In this document: in pieces, positions 1 through 8,782 of the stretch | Layout: every line of letters starts with the position of its first letter | How positions within the stretch are numbered: position 1 is the first letter of the stretch | Source: Clostridium gelidum | GTDB taxonomy: Bacteria; Bacillota; Clostridia; Clostridiales; Clostridiaceae | Direction of reading: 5' to 3' | Assembly: GCF_019977655.1 (NCBI RefSeq) | Contig: NZ_AP024849.1 | Location: 4,869,001 to 4,933,000, forward strand | DNA: 64,000 bases | Made by a program: the position numbers and the translations under genes | Notes under the pieces: generated by a model | Seen by the model: only the letters and a program-made list of their open reading frames with translations | Told to the model about the DNA's origin: nothing | The model's database searches: none

Positions 1-608
1 TCTGGGCCTGTAGTACTAAGACTCTCCATATATAGTCTTGCTCTTTGTCTATACGTTTCATCATCTTCTATATCTGATCCTGAAGCTGATATTTCAGTAT
101 TATATATTTCTGATACATATGATATTGGATCTACTATAAATTTAATTTTCATTGGTAAGAATCCATTATATTTTTCTCCAGGTTCTGCAGCAATAAGAGT
201 AACTTCTGTTTGGGTTTGTCCTGCTTTAATTACTGCATTATCTCTAATTAGATATATTAATAATCCATCTGGAGTTACTTTGGTTCCAGCTTGAATTGTA
301 ACATCTTGAGCCTGAACTTCCGAAAGCTTTGCTATTCCCTTGCAAAATGATTTTGTTGAATCTAATCTAGTTGTTTTATAAAAATCCTCTGCTACTTCAT
401 CTAGCTTTTCATCTCTTGCATACCTTAATAAATTTTGATTTGCAGTATCATTAATTGAATTGTATAGCCCAATTATTATAGGTGCTAATGAATGTAAAAA
501 TAAATTACGTTCATCACCATCACTTAACTTTATCCCAAGATAAGATTCCACTGTATCAAACATATTATCTAATATGTTCTGAGGAATTATTTCAACAAAG
601 TTAATCAA
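1..608 (-). CDS. Baseplate J-like protein (partial, C-terminus beyond the window)
   Basis: Phage baseplate wedge protein of the gpJ/gp47 family, which joins the tail tube hub to the tail fibres. About 200 N-terminal residues are visible and the frame stays open through base 1. The reading contains the family-like stretches LFLHSLAPIIIGLYNSIN, GTKVTPDGLLIYLI and AAEPGEKYNG, and DDETYRQRL near the visible end. The start is read as TTG at 608, behind a GGTGG site and overlapping the stop of the gp25-like gene; no ATG is available nearby. It follows gp25 in the usual baseplate order. Family call is firm, start less so. Confidence 0.85.
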   Translation of the reverse strand, partial: MINFVEIIPQNILDNMFDTVESYLGIKLSDGDERNLFLHSLAPIIIGLYNSINDTANQNLLRYARDEKLDEVAEDFYKTTRLDSTKSFCKGIAKLSEVQAQDVTIQAGTKVTPDGLLIYLIRDNAVIKAGQTQTEVTLIAAEPGEKYNGFLPMKIKFIVDPISYVSEIYNTEISASGSDIEDDETYRQRARLYMESLSTTGP

Positions 609-891
609 TAGTAACCACCACCTTTATTTCTAAATTTTCAATATCTTCTATTTCAACACTTTTTACTGTAGCTCTCGGCTCATATGTTTTTATTAAATCA
701 TAAGTTTCTTCAATTAATGCATTTCTATTTTTATTTGTTTTATCTACATTTTTAGGATTTCTTCCCATGAGTCGATCATAAGGTACTTCATTTTTAACTG
801 TATTAATTATATTGTTTATATTTTGAAGAATTCTATTGTTTCCCTTTGCATTCCAATCTATTAAGTCAGAACTGCTTACTGTATAATCCAT
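601..891 (-). CDS. gp25/GPW-like baseplate wedge protein
   Basis: Small baseplate protein of the T4 gp25 / P2 gpW type, forming part of the wedge around the tail hub. The core VPYDRLMGRNP followed by a helix with NALIEETYDLIKTYEPR and a final strand LEIKVVVTID is typical. The ATG at 891 is chosen over an upstream TTG because GGAGG sits 8 bases before it. The stop overlaps the start of the baseplate J gene, so the two are translationally linked. Order gpV, tail protein, gp25, J matches Mu/P2-type tails. Confidence 0.85.
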   Translation of the reverse strand: MDYTVSSSDLIDWNAKGNNRILQNINNIINTVKNEVPYDRLMGRNPKNVDKTNKNRNALIEETYDLIKTYEPRATVKSVEIEDIENLEIKVVVTID

Positions 892-895
892 ATTC

Positions 896-1447
896 TTATC
901 CTCCAAAAACTTGATTTTCTAATGCACTTACCTTTTGAGAATCTTCTTCTGACATAGTTTCTTCACCACTTGCCTTAGCTTTTGATTTAGCCTTTGATGA
1001 TTTACTAGCCTTTTCTTTATCTTCATCTGATGTTCCTGATTCTTTCTTTACTCCAGCTCTAACATATTCTTCAAAATCTAATTTTAGTGTTGCTTTGATT
1101 AATTTACTACCAAAATAAGTTGTATCAGATAAACCTACATTCTTAAGTAGAAACTTATTAGTACTTACAGGATTATCACCTAAAAAAAGCATATTAGGTG
1201 CACCACTTTCACAAATTGTTCCCCAATCTTCTACTTCTGTTCCAACATCAATACTTGATGATTGTCTTAATTTAATTGAAATGCTAGGGTTTTGAAGTCC
1301 TTTTCCCTTTATATAAGTTGAAGGCTTATCTCCATCTACCTCTTGGCTTTCAACATTTAATGAAAAAGATTTAGTATAATCATCAAATGTATATATTTTA
1401 TTAGAACTAACTTCAAATAACTTTCCTGAAAAACCTCCTAATGACAT
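896..1447 (-). CDS. Phage tail protein, possibly gpU-like
   Basis: A 183-residue tail protein between the gpV-like spike and gp25. The N-terminal two thirds look like a compact beta domain (LFEVSSNKIYTFDDY, PSTYIKGKGLQNPSISIKL, LDFEEYVRAG). From about residue 130 a low-complexity Lys/Ser/Glu/Ala tail follows and is probably disordered. The beta domain resembles the phage tail protein U group, but I cannot separate this from other small baseplate proteins, so the name is tentative. Start is ATG at 1447 next to the previous gene with a 4-bp gap, in the tail operon. Confidence 0.5.
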   Translation of the reverse strand: MSLGGFSGKLFEVSSNKIYTFDDYTKSFSLNVESQEVDGDKPSTYIKGKGLQNPSISIKLRQSSSIDVGTEVEDWGTICESGAPNMLFLGDNPVSTNKFLLKNVGLSDTTYFGSKLIKATLKLDFEEYVRAGVKKESGTSDEDKEKASKSSKAKSKAKASGEETMSEEDSQKVSALENQVFGG

Positions 1448-1451
1448 CTAA

Positions 1452-1640
1452 TCACCCCACTTTTTCTACTATAACTCCATCTTTCAAATTTTGATTATAA
1501 AAACATATTACTACTTGATCTCCCACAGAAATATTTATTGAATTTATAGGTAACCAATCAGTAACAGCATTGTCCATATCTTGTAATGTTACTCTAGCAA
1601 CATTATTATTTACATCCGATACTATACCTATATTATTCAC
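1452..1640 (-). CDS. Short gpV-like baseplate spike/OB-fold protein
   Basis: A 62-residue protein that reads as a single OB-type beta barrel: IGIVSDVNNNVARVTLQD, then WLPINSINISVGDQVVICF and a closing DGVIVEKVG. This is the pattern of the N-terminal OB domain of phage baseplate assembly protein V. A full gpV also has a beta-helical spike, which is absent here, so the tip must be made by another protein or this is only an adaptor. The gene overlaps the gpD stop/start region by one base, and belongs to the baseplate operon. Confidence 0.65.
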   Translation of the reverse strand: MNNIGIVSDVNNNVARVTLQDMDNAVTDWLPINSINISVGDQVVICFYNQNLKDGVIVEKVG

Positions 1641-2554
1641 TAAAATCCCTCCAGTACTTTTCTAACTCTAACTTTTGTTTTCCCTTGAATAAAATCTTGA
1701 TACACTCTATCAACTATATATTTGCCATTAAAAGAATCTAGATTTTCAATTTTTACTGTAGCACCTGCTGCAACCTTTGCATTTTTATTTAAATAAAATG
1801 TTCCAGTGATTTCATATTTGTTATATGATCTTAGTATATTTTTTGCAAATCTATCAGCTTCATAACTGTTACTAACCATTATGTTTCTTAATTTAAGCAA
1901 CTCACCATCTCGATTTAATATGCAATTTCCTTTAATAAACTTTCTTGAAGCATAGTTTATTTCACAACCACTATATATATCTTTAGATATACAGTTAAAA
2001 TTATATTTTCCAACAAACATAGATGGGTCTAATGTTAATGATTCTTTTTGCCCTTCTAAAAATACTTCTGAAACAATAATTGCTTTTCCATCACAAATTT
2101 TTAAATTATAACCTTCTAAAATACATCTTTCGTTTAGAAATTCAATATTATTTTTTTCTATTTGGTCTACCCTTGCATACTCGTAATTTTCAATTGTTCC
2201 ATATGTTTCTAACTTTAACCCCTCATCTTTTATAAGATCATTAACCAATGCTAAAAATCTTACACTTTCCCAGGTTCTTGTGAATTTAGTTTTTACCTTT
2301 TTCTTTATAGAAAGAGCTCTTATTGAATATATTCCAACTCCACATCCAAACTCATCTACATACATTTTTCCTGTTGAAAATGGTTCCTCAATAACTTCTA
2401 TAGTATGATTTTTCTTAAAGCCCCATTTCCTACATTCATTTTTTATATCTGCAAAAGTAATAGCAAGGCTATCAGCCTTGCCACCCATATTATCTATAAC
2501 TTTACAATCAGATACCTGAATATTAATCTCAGTGTTTTCATATATAACTCTCAT
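1640..2554 (-). CDS. Phage late control gene D-like tail hub protein
   Basis: A 304-residue protein of the P2 gpD / Mu gp44 family, which forms the trimeric hub below the tail tube. The name late control is historical; the role is structural. Recognisable parts are the opening beta domain (MRVIYENTEINIQVSDCKVIDN, ADSLAITFAD), the middle segment with IEFLNERCILEGYNLKICDGK, and the C-terminal KVAAGATVKIENLDSFNGKYIVDRVYQDF, typical of hub proteins. It lies directly after the LysM gpX gene, the usual order. Confidence 0.8.
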   Translation of the reverse strand: MRVIYENTEINIQVSDCKVIDNMGGKADSLAITFADIKNECRKWGFKKNHTIEVIEEPFSTGKMYVDEFGCGVGIYSIRALSIKKKVKTKFTRTWESVRFLALVNDLIKDEGLKLETYGTIENYEYARVDQIEKNNIEFLNERCILEGYNLKICDGKAIIVSEVFLEGQKESLTLDPSMFVGKYNFNCISKDIYSGCEINYASRKFIKGNCILNRDGELLKLRNIMVSNSYEADRFAKNILRSYNKYEITGTFYLNKNAKVAAGATVKIENLDSFNGKYIVDRVYQDFIQGKTKVRVRKVLEGF

Positions 2555-2558
2555 TAAA

Positions 2559-2777
2559 TCACCTGCTCTTCCAAGGTGGTAGTGTTGATGTATCTCTATT
2601 TTTTAATATTGGGATCATAAGCTCTACTCCATATTCAAATTGAATAGTTCCGATAAAATCAGGATTAATTTGCATAATAAAAATTGAATACTTTTCATCA
2701 CTATAAAAATCTAAAGCAAGTTTATCAAAAGTATCATTTTCATTAGTTATATGCTTATAATATGTTCTATCACTCAT
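2559..2777 (-). CDS. Tail protein X (LysM-like)
   Basis: Small gpX-family protein that helps assemble the tail hub. It has a LysM-like pattern: YYKHITNENDTFDKLALDFY then IFIMQINPDF and GVELMIPIL. The start is placed at ATG 2777 (MSDRTYY), with GGGAAG just upstream; a longer frame exists but has no better site. The start overlaps the tape measure stop by eight bases, so translation is probably coupled. Final residues STLPPWKSR also fit gpX. Confidence 0.75.
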   Translation of the reverse strand: MSDRTYYKHITNENDTFDKLALDFYSDEKYSIFIMQINPDFIGTIQFEYGVELMIPILKNRDTSTLPPWKSR

Positions 2778-4851
2778 AAGCTTCCCTTCTTTCATCATCC
2801 ATAGCACTTAATACCATTTCTTTAAATTCTTCAAAACTTTGTTTTATTTGATTAACAGTTTCTGAATCTGCATTGCCTCCAATTTGAGGTGAATATACAA
2901 ATGTATGACCTTCACTACGTTGTTTTCCATTATACCCAATAGTAGCTGCTGTTTTTTCTAGTAACGATATACTTCTTGGATTATTTCTCTTAAGCGGAAT
3001 TGCTGCTTCTGGGCCAGCTTCACCAAAAATAGAAGGAATATTTGTAAATCCACCATTTGCAAACATTGGAATAGCGGGAATATTGACTCCAAAATGTTGT
3101 CCTCCAACACTTGGAACCCATTCAGGAATATCTAACTGAACACTTGAATTAATTCCACTTATTGCTGCATTTATTAATCCTATAACTGCATTAAGTGGTG
3201 CTTTCATTACAGTTCCTATACCATTCATTATTCCTGAAAATATCTGAACAATTCCATTCCAAGCTAATGACCAATCACCAGCAAATACTCCACTAACAAA
3301 ATCAATAACTCCACTAAAAACAAGTTTAATTGAATTCCATATACCGCCAACAATATAGAAAAAACTATTTAATATAGCACCTAATGCTCCAAAAGATGTA
3401 GTCCAATCAGTTTGCATTGCAGTGGTAAGCCAAATATCAAACGCTTGTATACCAGCTTGTATACTTTGCCACATTTCAATAAAGAAGTTTCTAAATCCTT
3501 CGCATTTAGTCCATAGCAAAACAAATATTACAATTAAAGCAGCTATTCCTAAAACTATCCAAGTCAAAGGACATGCTAAAAATGCTGAATTTAATGCCCA
3601 TTGTGCTACAGTTTGTGCCCCTGTTGCCAATGTTGAAGCCCCTTTTATGATCGCATCTTTTATATATAAGCCATGTAGATATAATGTTGTCGCTTTATCT
3701 TTTAACTTTGCTAAATTTAATGCTAAAATCCCAGTTTTAAGTAACATTATTGAAGTGTATACCCCATGTATAGCTTGAATACCTGATGATATTCCTGATA
3801 TAACTTTCCATGCTATAAAAGCTTCTCCAATATATTTTGCAATTTCCATTATTCGTGGGCCATTATCTCGAACATAACTAAAAAAACTTTGTATCTTTGG
3901 CCATGCATAATCAATGCCTGACGAAACATTTTGAGCAAATGCAGTAAATTTGTCTGCCATTATTTCAAATGTTCCATCTGCTTGCATTTGCGTTAATTTG
4001 TCTGCTAACCCTGATAATTTTTGCTTCACTATATCAAATGCTGAACCTGCTATTGCATCTCCTTCTTCATTTATACCCATTATTCTTGCAAGTCCACTTT
4101 TAGCAACACCAGTTACGGTTGACATTAATCCTTTATATGACTTTGATTGAATATCCATCGCTCCTGCATATCGTTCTTTCATAAGTGAAAATAAAGCAAC
4201 ATTAAAAGCCTTTTGATTTGTAATCTGTCCCTTGTTATTAACAAGTTCTATGCCTGCTAAACTTTTTGCACCTTGAGCTATTATCATATCTTTTGTTATA
4301 CCAAATTCTTTTAATCTTTCAAGTTCTCCTGTTTGTGCATCAGCAACAGCTTCAGTAGCATCATTTATTGTCTTCCCACTACCTGCAAATACCGCAGCCA
4401 TATCACCAATTATCGGCAATGTTTTTTGTGCCTCAAGACCATAATTTGTGAGTTTTACAGTTGCCTCCACTATTTCTCCTGTTTCATAAGGAGTTTTATT
4501 TGCATATTGAGTTGCCCATGCAAATGTTTGTGCTGCTTTTGTATTGTCCTTCATTACAATGTTTAATGTATTTCTATACTGCTCTAAACTTGAAGCTTGT
4601 TCTAACATAGATTTACCAACTTGTACTCCTGCTGTTGCAATTGCTCCTGTCACTAGAGCTGCTTTTATTTTACCTGACATTCCTTGCACTTGAGCTCCAG
4701 CATTTTGTGCAAGTGATATACTTTTTGAATTTACTTGAGCTATTGAATTTGATGCTTTACTAGCAAATTGTGCTACACCTGCAAACGCTTTTTGAAGGCT
4801 TGGATTTAAAATTCCACCAATGGCAATATTGGTTTGTAAAGTTTTTGCCAT
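2770..4851 (-). CDS. Tail tape measure protein
   Basis: A 693-residue tape measure protein that sets tail length. The N-terminal part is Ala/Ser/Gln-rich and helical. Residues around 100-200 contain the tape measure core (YANKTPYETGEIVEATVKLTNYG, GDMAAVFAGSGKTINDATEA). Hydrophobic segments near residues 425-450 and 490-530 may act in membrane passage of DNA. The C-terminal third has the PIFMFANGG-like and FGEAGPEAAIPL motifs common in phage tape measures. It follows the tail chaperone, as usual. ATG 4851 has GAGGTGAGG upstream. Confidence 0.92.
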   Translation of the reverse strand: MAKTLQTNIAIGGILNPSLQKAFAGVAQFASKASNSIAQVNSKSISLAQNAGAQVQGMSGKIKAALVTGAIATAGVQVGKSMLEQASSLEQYRNTLNIVMKDNTKAAQTFAWATQYANKTPYETGEIVEATVKLTNYGLEAQKTLPIIGDMAAVFAGSGKTINDATEAVADAQTGELERLKEFGITKDMIIAQGAKSLAGIELVNNKGQITNQKAFNVALFSLMKERYAGAMDIQSKSYKGLMSTVTGVAKSGLARIMGINEEGDAIAGSAFDIVKQKLSGLADKLTQMQADGTFEIMADKFTAFAQNVSSGIDYAWPKIQSFFSYVRDNGPRIMEIAKYIGEAFIAWKVISGISSGIQAIHGVYTSIMLLKTGILALNLAKLKDKATTLYLHGLYIKDAIIKGASTLATGAQTVAQWALNSAFLACPLTWIVLGIAALIVIFVLLWTKCEGFRNFFIEMWQSIQAGIQAFDIWLTTAMQTDWTTSFGALGAILNSFFYIVGGIWNSIKLVFSGVIDFVSGVFAGDWSLAWNGIVQIFSGIMNGIGTVMKAPLNAVIGLINAAISGINSSVQLDIPEWVPSVGGQHFGVNIPAIPMFANGGFTNIPSIFGEAGPEAAIPLKRNNPRSISLLEKTAATIGYNGKQRSEGHTFVYSPQIGGNADSETVNQIKQSFEEFKEMVLSAMDDERREAYE

Positions 4852-4855
4852 AGCC

Positions 4856-5340
4856 TCACCTCTTCTCTTTATTTGCTAACTTCTTGTATTCATTATTTCT
4901 TCTGTCAGCTTCATCAGCTAATGCTTCATAGTACTCAAACAAGTCAAGCAATGCCATTTCGTAACAGTCCTTTCTAGAATTTGAAGTTTCAAGAGTTATC
5001 TGTGCAACTATTTCTTTTAAATGTTTTCGTCTTGGCTTCCAACCAAGCCTAGCATAAAAAAATCTCTTGCAAGTGATGCCGCCTTACCATAATCAGCTAA
5101 TGAAAATCTTTGTACATCTGTATACGCAATATTAGCTGCCTCTGCAAAAACTCTCCCCCCTATAACTGGATCTAATTCATAACTAGCCGAAACCATATAT
5201 CCACTTTTAGTCGACTCTTTAAAAACATTTTCTAAATCCCTACCTGTTAATTCATCAAAATCATAATTAATTTCTTTTGTTTCCGCTCCATCAATCATTA
5301 TAGGTTTCTTCAGTGTTAATACATTTTCTTTATTTTCCAT
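4856..5340 (-). CDS. Frameshifted tail assembly chaperone (G-T type fusion product)
   Basis: Predicted long product of the tail chaperone gene made by a -1 ribosomal frameshift, as for lambda G/GT and P2 E/E'. The zero frame is used for 95 residues to the second of two Phe codons, then the ribosome would slip at seven Ts (5056-5062). It continues as YARLGWKPRRKHLKEIVAQ and on to a TGA at 4856-4858, giving about 161 residues. The extension has no ATG or ribosome site of its own at its beginning and fills the space before the tape measure gene. Its Lys/Glu/Tyr-rich helical tail suits a chaperone that binds the tape measure. Frameshifting is inferred. Confidence 0.7.
5017..5340 (-). CDS. Phage tail assembly chaperone, short form
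   Basis: A 107-residue zero-frame product between the tail tube and tape measure genes. The sequence (LTLKKPIMIDGAETKEINYD, LTGRDLENVF, FAEAANIAYTDVQRFSLADY, ARDFFMLGL) is typical of the Mu gp41/P2 E-type tail chaperones that keep the tape measure protein soluble during assembly. The slippery run for the long form is at codons 93-95. ATG 5340 has GGAGGAAAC upstream. Confidence 0.85.
   Translation of the reverse strand: MENKENVLTLKKPIMIDGAETKEINYDFDELTGRDLENVFKESTKSGYMVSASYELDPVIGGRVFAEAANIAYTDVQRFSLADYGKAASLARDFFMLGLVGSQDENI
5056..5062 (-). other. Slippery heptamer for -1 frameshifting
   Basis: Seven Ts on the coding strand, read as GAT TTT TTT in the zero frame. This is the X XXY YYZ form in which tRNA-Phe can slip back one base. 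It lies 36 bases before the zero-frame stop and leads straight into the open -1 frame that runs to the tape measure gene. P2 and related phages use a similar T-rich site in the equivalent gene. Confidence 0.7.
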
Positions 5341-5354
5341 CTAAGTTTCCTCCT

Positions 5355-5389
5355 CAAAAATAAACAGCTAAGAAAACTCCTAGCTGTTT
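5355..5389 (-). terminator. Hairpin between tail tube and chaperone genes
   Basis: On the minus strand AAACAGCTA and TAGCTGTTT pair around a ten-base loop, followed by a T-rich stretch. It lies between the tail tube gene and the chaperone gene inside the late operon. It probably stops part of the transcripts, giving more tube and sheath than chaperone and tape measure. Confidence 0.7.
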
Positions 5390-5401
5390 TAAATATTACT
5401 T

Positions 5402-5920
5402 TTATAAATATTGGCTTATATTATCAAACATATTGATTCCATTAACAGAAAAAATTCCATTTAATTTATCAATATTAATTATTTCACTACCATTGATAAT
5501 TCTCTTATATGCTATAACCTCATATGCAGCACTTCCATCCTGTGCGGCACCTGTTTCAAGTTTCCCTTCTTCAGCTTTTTTATTTATTACTTTTAAAAAC
5601 GCTTTATGAGCTACTACAGCAACTTTTCCTGTTGATGGATCTACTACATCTGTAGCCCATCTATATTCTAATTCATATGCAGTAATTAGTATCCCCCATT
5701 TATCATTAGCAGTTCTTATTGCAATCTCTGTTTCCATAGAACCTATTTGACCATACGATGGTAGGTCTATTTCTCCAATTATTCCAGAACCTTTAATTGT
5801 ATCTGTTAATTTTTCTATTGATGGTAAAGTCACCGATGTTGTATCTCCTATTTTTGTGGCTTTTCCATTCTCTCTAACATAAACAGTATAATCTATAACC
5901 TTATTAGTAATTGGATCCAT
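5402..5920 (-). CDS. Phage major tail tube protein
   Basis: A 172-residue protein of the P2 FII tail tube family, forming the inner tube of the contractile tail. Features include an N-terminal DPITNKVIDYTVYVRENG, LPSIEKLTDTIKGSGIIGEIDLPSYGQIGSMETEIAIR, and the late strand YEVIAYKRIINGSEIINIDKLN, all typical of FII. It abuts the sheath gene by one base and is followed by a hairpin terminator, the standard sheath-tube pair. Confidence 0.9.
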   Translation of the reverse strand: MDPITNKVIDYTVYVRENGKATKIGDTTSVTLPSIEKLTDTIKGSGIIGEIDLPSYGQIGSMETEIAIRTANDKWGILITAYELEYRWATDVVDPSTGKVAVVAHKAFLKVINKKAEEGKLETGAAQDGSAAYEVIAYKRIINGSEIINIDKLNGIFSVNGINMFDNISQYL

Positions 5921-7344
5921 TATTCTTCACTCTCCTCTCCATATAAAGTATCAACACCTTTTGAAGTATATTGAACTTTTTGAGTAATAGATTTAGCCGG
6001 TGGAGTATTGGTAACAAGCGTATTAAATGCAAAGTCACCTTGAATTAAGTCTGAACGTGAATTATCATCTTGATTAAACTTAATTTCTCCATATAATAAT
6101 TCGCCAGCACTTACATATGCACTTAATATCATTTGTTCTGAAACAAGTAATGCATCAATGTCATGGCGAGTCATAGGCGAATCTATTAAATCAATATTTC
6201 TAAGTTGAAAATCATTCAACAGATACTTATTCATCATTAGATTTATATCAAATATTTCTTCCGGCTTTGTTGTCTCAATATAATCATAATTTCCCATATG
6301 AGGACCCCAAAGAACATACTTACCTCCGGAATAAATTGCTGTAGTAATTCCTTTTTCATTTAAACCATTAGCTTTTTCCTGACTAAATTTTATTTTTTGA
6401 CCATTTGTAACTAGCCCATTAATGTCAATCGGTTTATTTGATGCACTATCATATGGAACATCTTTGTTTTTTACATCTGTCTGTAGCTTTCTTACAATAG
6501 CCACTATAGACATCCATAATTCTTTATCACCAACTTTAACCTTTGGCCAACATACTTTTTCACTGTTGGATTTATAGTTATTATCGGTTTTCCACTTTAT
6601 AGCTGCCTCTCTACTAGTTGCTAATTTAGAATCAATGTCAACATAGCAAACAGCTTCCCATCTATCAGTTATTTTAGATGTAGTAGATACGAGTGCCTGT
6701 TCAACTTCTTTAATTTGTGTAAATCCTGGCGCTGATGTAATTGCAGGTACTAAATTAAGTTCCTCATATACATCAGCAATTGCCTTTATACCAGTTCTTT
6801 TTTCACTGGTTTCATCATATGTTCCAATAACATCAGCTGCAATAATTATTGTTGGATCTACTTTCTTATAGATTACTGAAACTGTAGCAGCTAAATTATC
6901 TCCTGTAATTTGAAGTTTTCCTGAATCGTTGTATTTAACGTTATAATCAAGACCTAAAACCTCATCTGTAATTTCTACACTTTCTATTAATGCATGATCT
7001 TCAATATATCCTATTCCATTAATGATACTTATATCTTTTGTTACCTGAGCTCCTATAGTTGTATCTAATACTATTACAACTATAGGCCCAATTGGTTTTA
7101 TTTTATTTGCAAAGTGTGCAAAGACTACTGCAGATAATGTGAATATATCAAAGTCATCATTATCTCTATAACCAAGTTTTGTTTGTACCTCTTCTAAATT
7201 TCTAATTAATAACGGTTTATTTATTACTCTTGTTTTTACTCTATGGATTGGAGCTGTTCCAATATATACTGCAACTGTTTTGGTTGTTGTGATTGATTCA
7301 CCACTTGCAACCAATTCTCCATATATACCATGCTTATATCCCAT
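5920..7344 (-). CDS. Phage tail sheath protein
   Basis: A 474-residue contractile sheath protein of the P2 FI family; it contracts to drive the tube through the envelope. It begins GYKHGIYGELVASGESITTTKTVAVYIGTAPIHRV, the normal opening, has a variable central domain, and ends with YSAYVSAGELLYGEIKF-like and TLVTNTPPAKSITQKVQY strands that form the sheath interlock. Its presence makes this a myovirus-type phage. Next to the tube gene. Confidence 0.93.
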   Translation of the reverse strand: MGYKHGIYGELVASGESITTTKTVAVYIGTAPIHRVKTRVINKPLLIRNLEEVQTKLGYRDNDDFDIFTLSAVVFAHFANKIKPIGPIVVIVLDTTIGAQVTKDISIINGIGYIEDHALIESVEITDEVLGLDYNVKYNDSGKLQITGDNLAATVSVIYKKVDPTIIIAADVIGTYDETSEKRTGIKAIADVYEELNLVPAITSAPGFTQIKEVEQALVSTTSKITDRWEAVCYVDIDSKLATSREAAIKWKTDNNYKSNSEKVCWPKVKVGDKELWMSIVAIVRKLQTDVKNKDVPYDSASNKPIDINGLVTNGQKIKFSQEKANGLNEKGITTAIYSGGKYVLWGPHMGNYDYIETTKPEEIFDINLMMNKYLLNDFQLRNIDLIDSPMTRHDIDALLVSEQMILSAYVSAGELLYGEIKFNQDDNSRSDLIQGDFAFNTLVTNTPPAKSITQKVQYTSKGVDTLYGEESEE

Positions 7345-7358
7345 GTTTTAACACCACC

Positions 7359-7889
7359 TTATAAATAATTTTGATATTGTTCTGTATTAAATGGTAATGG
7401 AGCAATAGACACCGTAAAGCTCATATTGGCTGTCCAATATGGGTAGCTTTGCTGGTTGTCCATGCTCCATTTAATTGGTTTATTTATACTAACTTTTTCT
7501 TCAATTATTGGATTTTGTGCTAACTCCAATCTAATTTTGGTCGTTAAATTTAATAAATCCATATAACCTTTACCATTTAAATTTACATTTCCATCTTCTT
7601 GAGTTTCTCCAGGATCATAAGTAGCAATTTTAAGTCGTATATTAAGGTTTGAATCACTAGTATCATCTATACCTTCATCAAGCATTACAACAATAGATGG
7701 AACTGAATAATTATATTCATCTAAATTCTTTAATGGTATCCATCCCTTATAAACTGATGGATTAACTAATTCATAACTTCCTTTTCTATCTATAATGCCC
7801 TTTTCAGGTGGTTTTTCTAATAGAATTTTACTGGCTACATTTTTTTCTAAAAATATAGCTAGACCTTTTATTACATCAACCTCTGTCAT
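7359..7889 (-). CDS. Tail terminator/completion-like protein
   Basis: A 176-residue protein directly upstream of the sheath gene, the slot normally held by the tail terminator. The sequence has an N-terminal helix (VIKGLAIFLEKNVASKILL), then NYSVPSIVVMLDEG and later strands SYPYWTANMSFTVSIAPLPF. I do not see a diagnostic motif, so the assignment rests on position, size and this broad alpha-beta pattern. RBS and ATG at 7889 are clear. Confidence 0.55.
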   Translation of the reverse strand: MTEVDVIKGLAIFLEKNVASKILLEKPPEKGIIDRKGSYELVNPSVYKGWIPLKNLDEYNYSVPSIVVMLDEGIDDTSDSNLNIRLKIATYDPGETQEDGNVNLNGKGYMDLLNLTTKIRLELAQNPIIEEKVSINKPIKWSMDNQQSYPYWTANMSFTVSIAPLPFNTEQYQNYL

Positions 7890-7898
7890 ATACTCCTC

Positions 7899-8471
7899 CT
7901 ATTTTGTTAACTTATTTAGCCTATACTCAACTTCATGTTCAACTCTTTTTTGTAGTTGTTCTGAAGCTTCTCTACTAATATTTTCATTTATTTTAGCATT
8001 GCTTATCATTTGTGGAATTGATAAAGTTTTTAAAACTTCTACTGGATAAGATTTTGATGTTTTCCTTCTTACTATTTGCAAATTTCCACCAAGTGAAGCA
8101 ACAAAAGGTGTTGGATTTCCATTAACTTGTTTATACCCTGTCCTTTTTACTTTAACTTTTACCTTTGAACCTTTACCCCATCCTGCTTTTAAATTTGCTG
8201 GAAAATGACTTAATGTTAATACTCTTCCTTTTGAATTAATACTAGCTGTTAAACTACTGCTATTTGCCTTTTTTATCTTAAATGTAGCAGCTACTTCACC
8301 TGATTTAATAGAATATTCATTTGTAACCTCTTTTTTAACTTTCTTTGTTACAAAACTAATTGTTCTATTAAGTGCAGCTGATGTAGCTTTTGGAATTTCC
8401 TTAGGAAAATCTCTTAATTTAGCAACTGTTCTTTTTAATTCCTTATCATCAATTTTAATATTTATAGCCAT
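7899..8471 (-). CDS. Phage neck/minor tail protein Z-like
   Basis: A 190-residue basic protein resembling phage minor tail protein Z / HK97 gp10-type neck proteins, which join head and tail. The N-terminal LKRTVAKLRDFPKEIPKATSAALNRTISFVTKKVKKEV is the family's recognisable helical opening, and the C-terminal part has KTLSIPQMISNAKINENISREASEQLQKRVEHEVEYRLNKL. It overlaps the next joining gene by one base. The very basic middle may contact DNA or the portal ring. Confidence 0.75.
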   Translation of the reverse strand: MAINIKIDDKELKRTVAKLRDFPKEIPKATSAALNRTISFVTKKVKKEVTNEYSIKSGEVAATFKIKKANSSSLTASINSKGRVLTLSHFPANLKAGWGKGSKVKVKVKRTGYKQVNGNPTPFVASLGGNLQIVRRKTSKSYPVEVLKTLSIPQMISNAKINENISREASEQLQKRVEHEVEYRLNKLTK

Positions 8472-8782
8472 TAATTCTTATTTGCCTGAAGTATTACTTC
8501 ATATACTCCATCATCAAGTTTGGCATCAAATATTATATAAGGAATACCATCAAACATTTGCACACCATCAGGCCTAGGCTCTTTTAACAAATCCTCTTCT
8601 TTAGCAAAATACAACATATCGGCTTGAACAATTCCATCGTATTCTTTCTTATTTCTACTTTTTAAAGTTTCATTATCGACAATAACATTAACAACTTTGC
8701 CATCTATACTATGATCTTCTCCAAATTCATCTGGATTAAAGAATATATTTAAATCAGCCTCGATCTGTTCCTTAAAATTCAT
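8471..8782 (-). CDS. Putative head-tail joining protein
   Basis: A 103-residue acidic protein between the capsid and neck genes. It reads NFKEQIEADLNIFFNPDEFGEDHSIDGKVVNVIVDNETL, then GVQMFDGIPYIIFDAKLDDGVYEVILQANKN. The FFNPDEFGEDHSIDG pattern occurs in small head-tail joiners near portal-type heads. ATG 8782 with GGAGGGTGGCT upstream is chosen over the longer frame. The start overlaps the end of the previous small gene. Confidence 0.6.
   Translation of the reverse strand: MNFKEQIEADLNIFFNPDEFGEDHSIDGKVVNVIVDNETLKSRNKKEYDGIVQADMLYFAKEEDLLKEPRPDGVQMFDGIPYIIFDAKLDDGVYEVILQANKN

Noticed and set aside
3422..4566. Three plus-strand open frames in the tape measure gene
   Set aside because: They are shadows of a strong minus-strand gene, lack ribosome sites and have unnatural composition.
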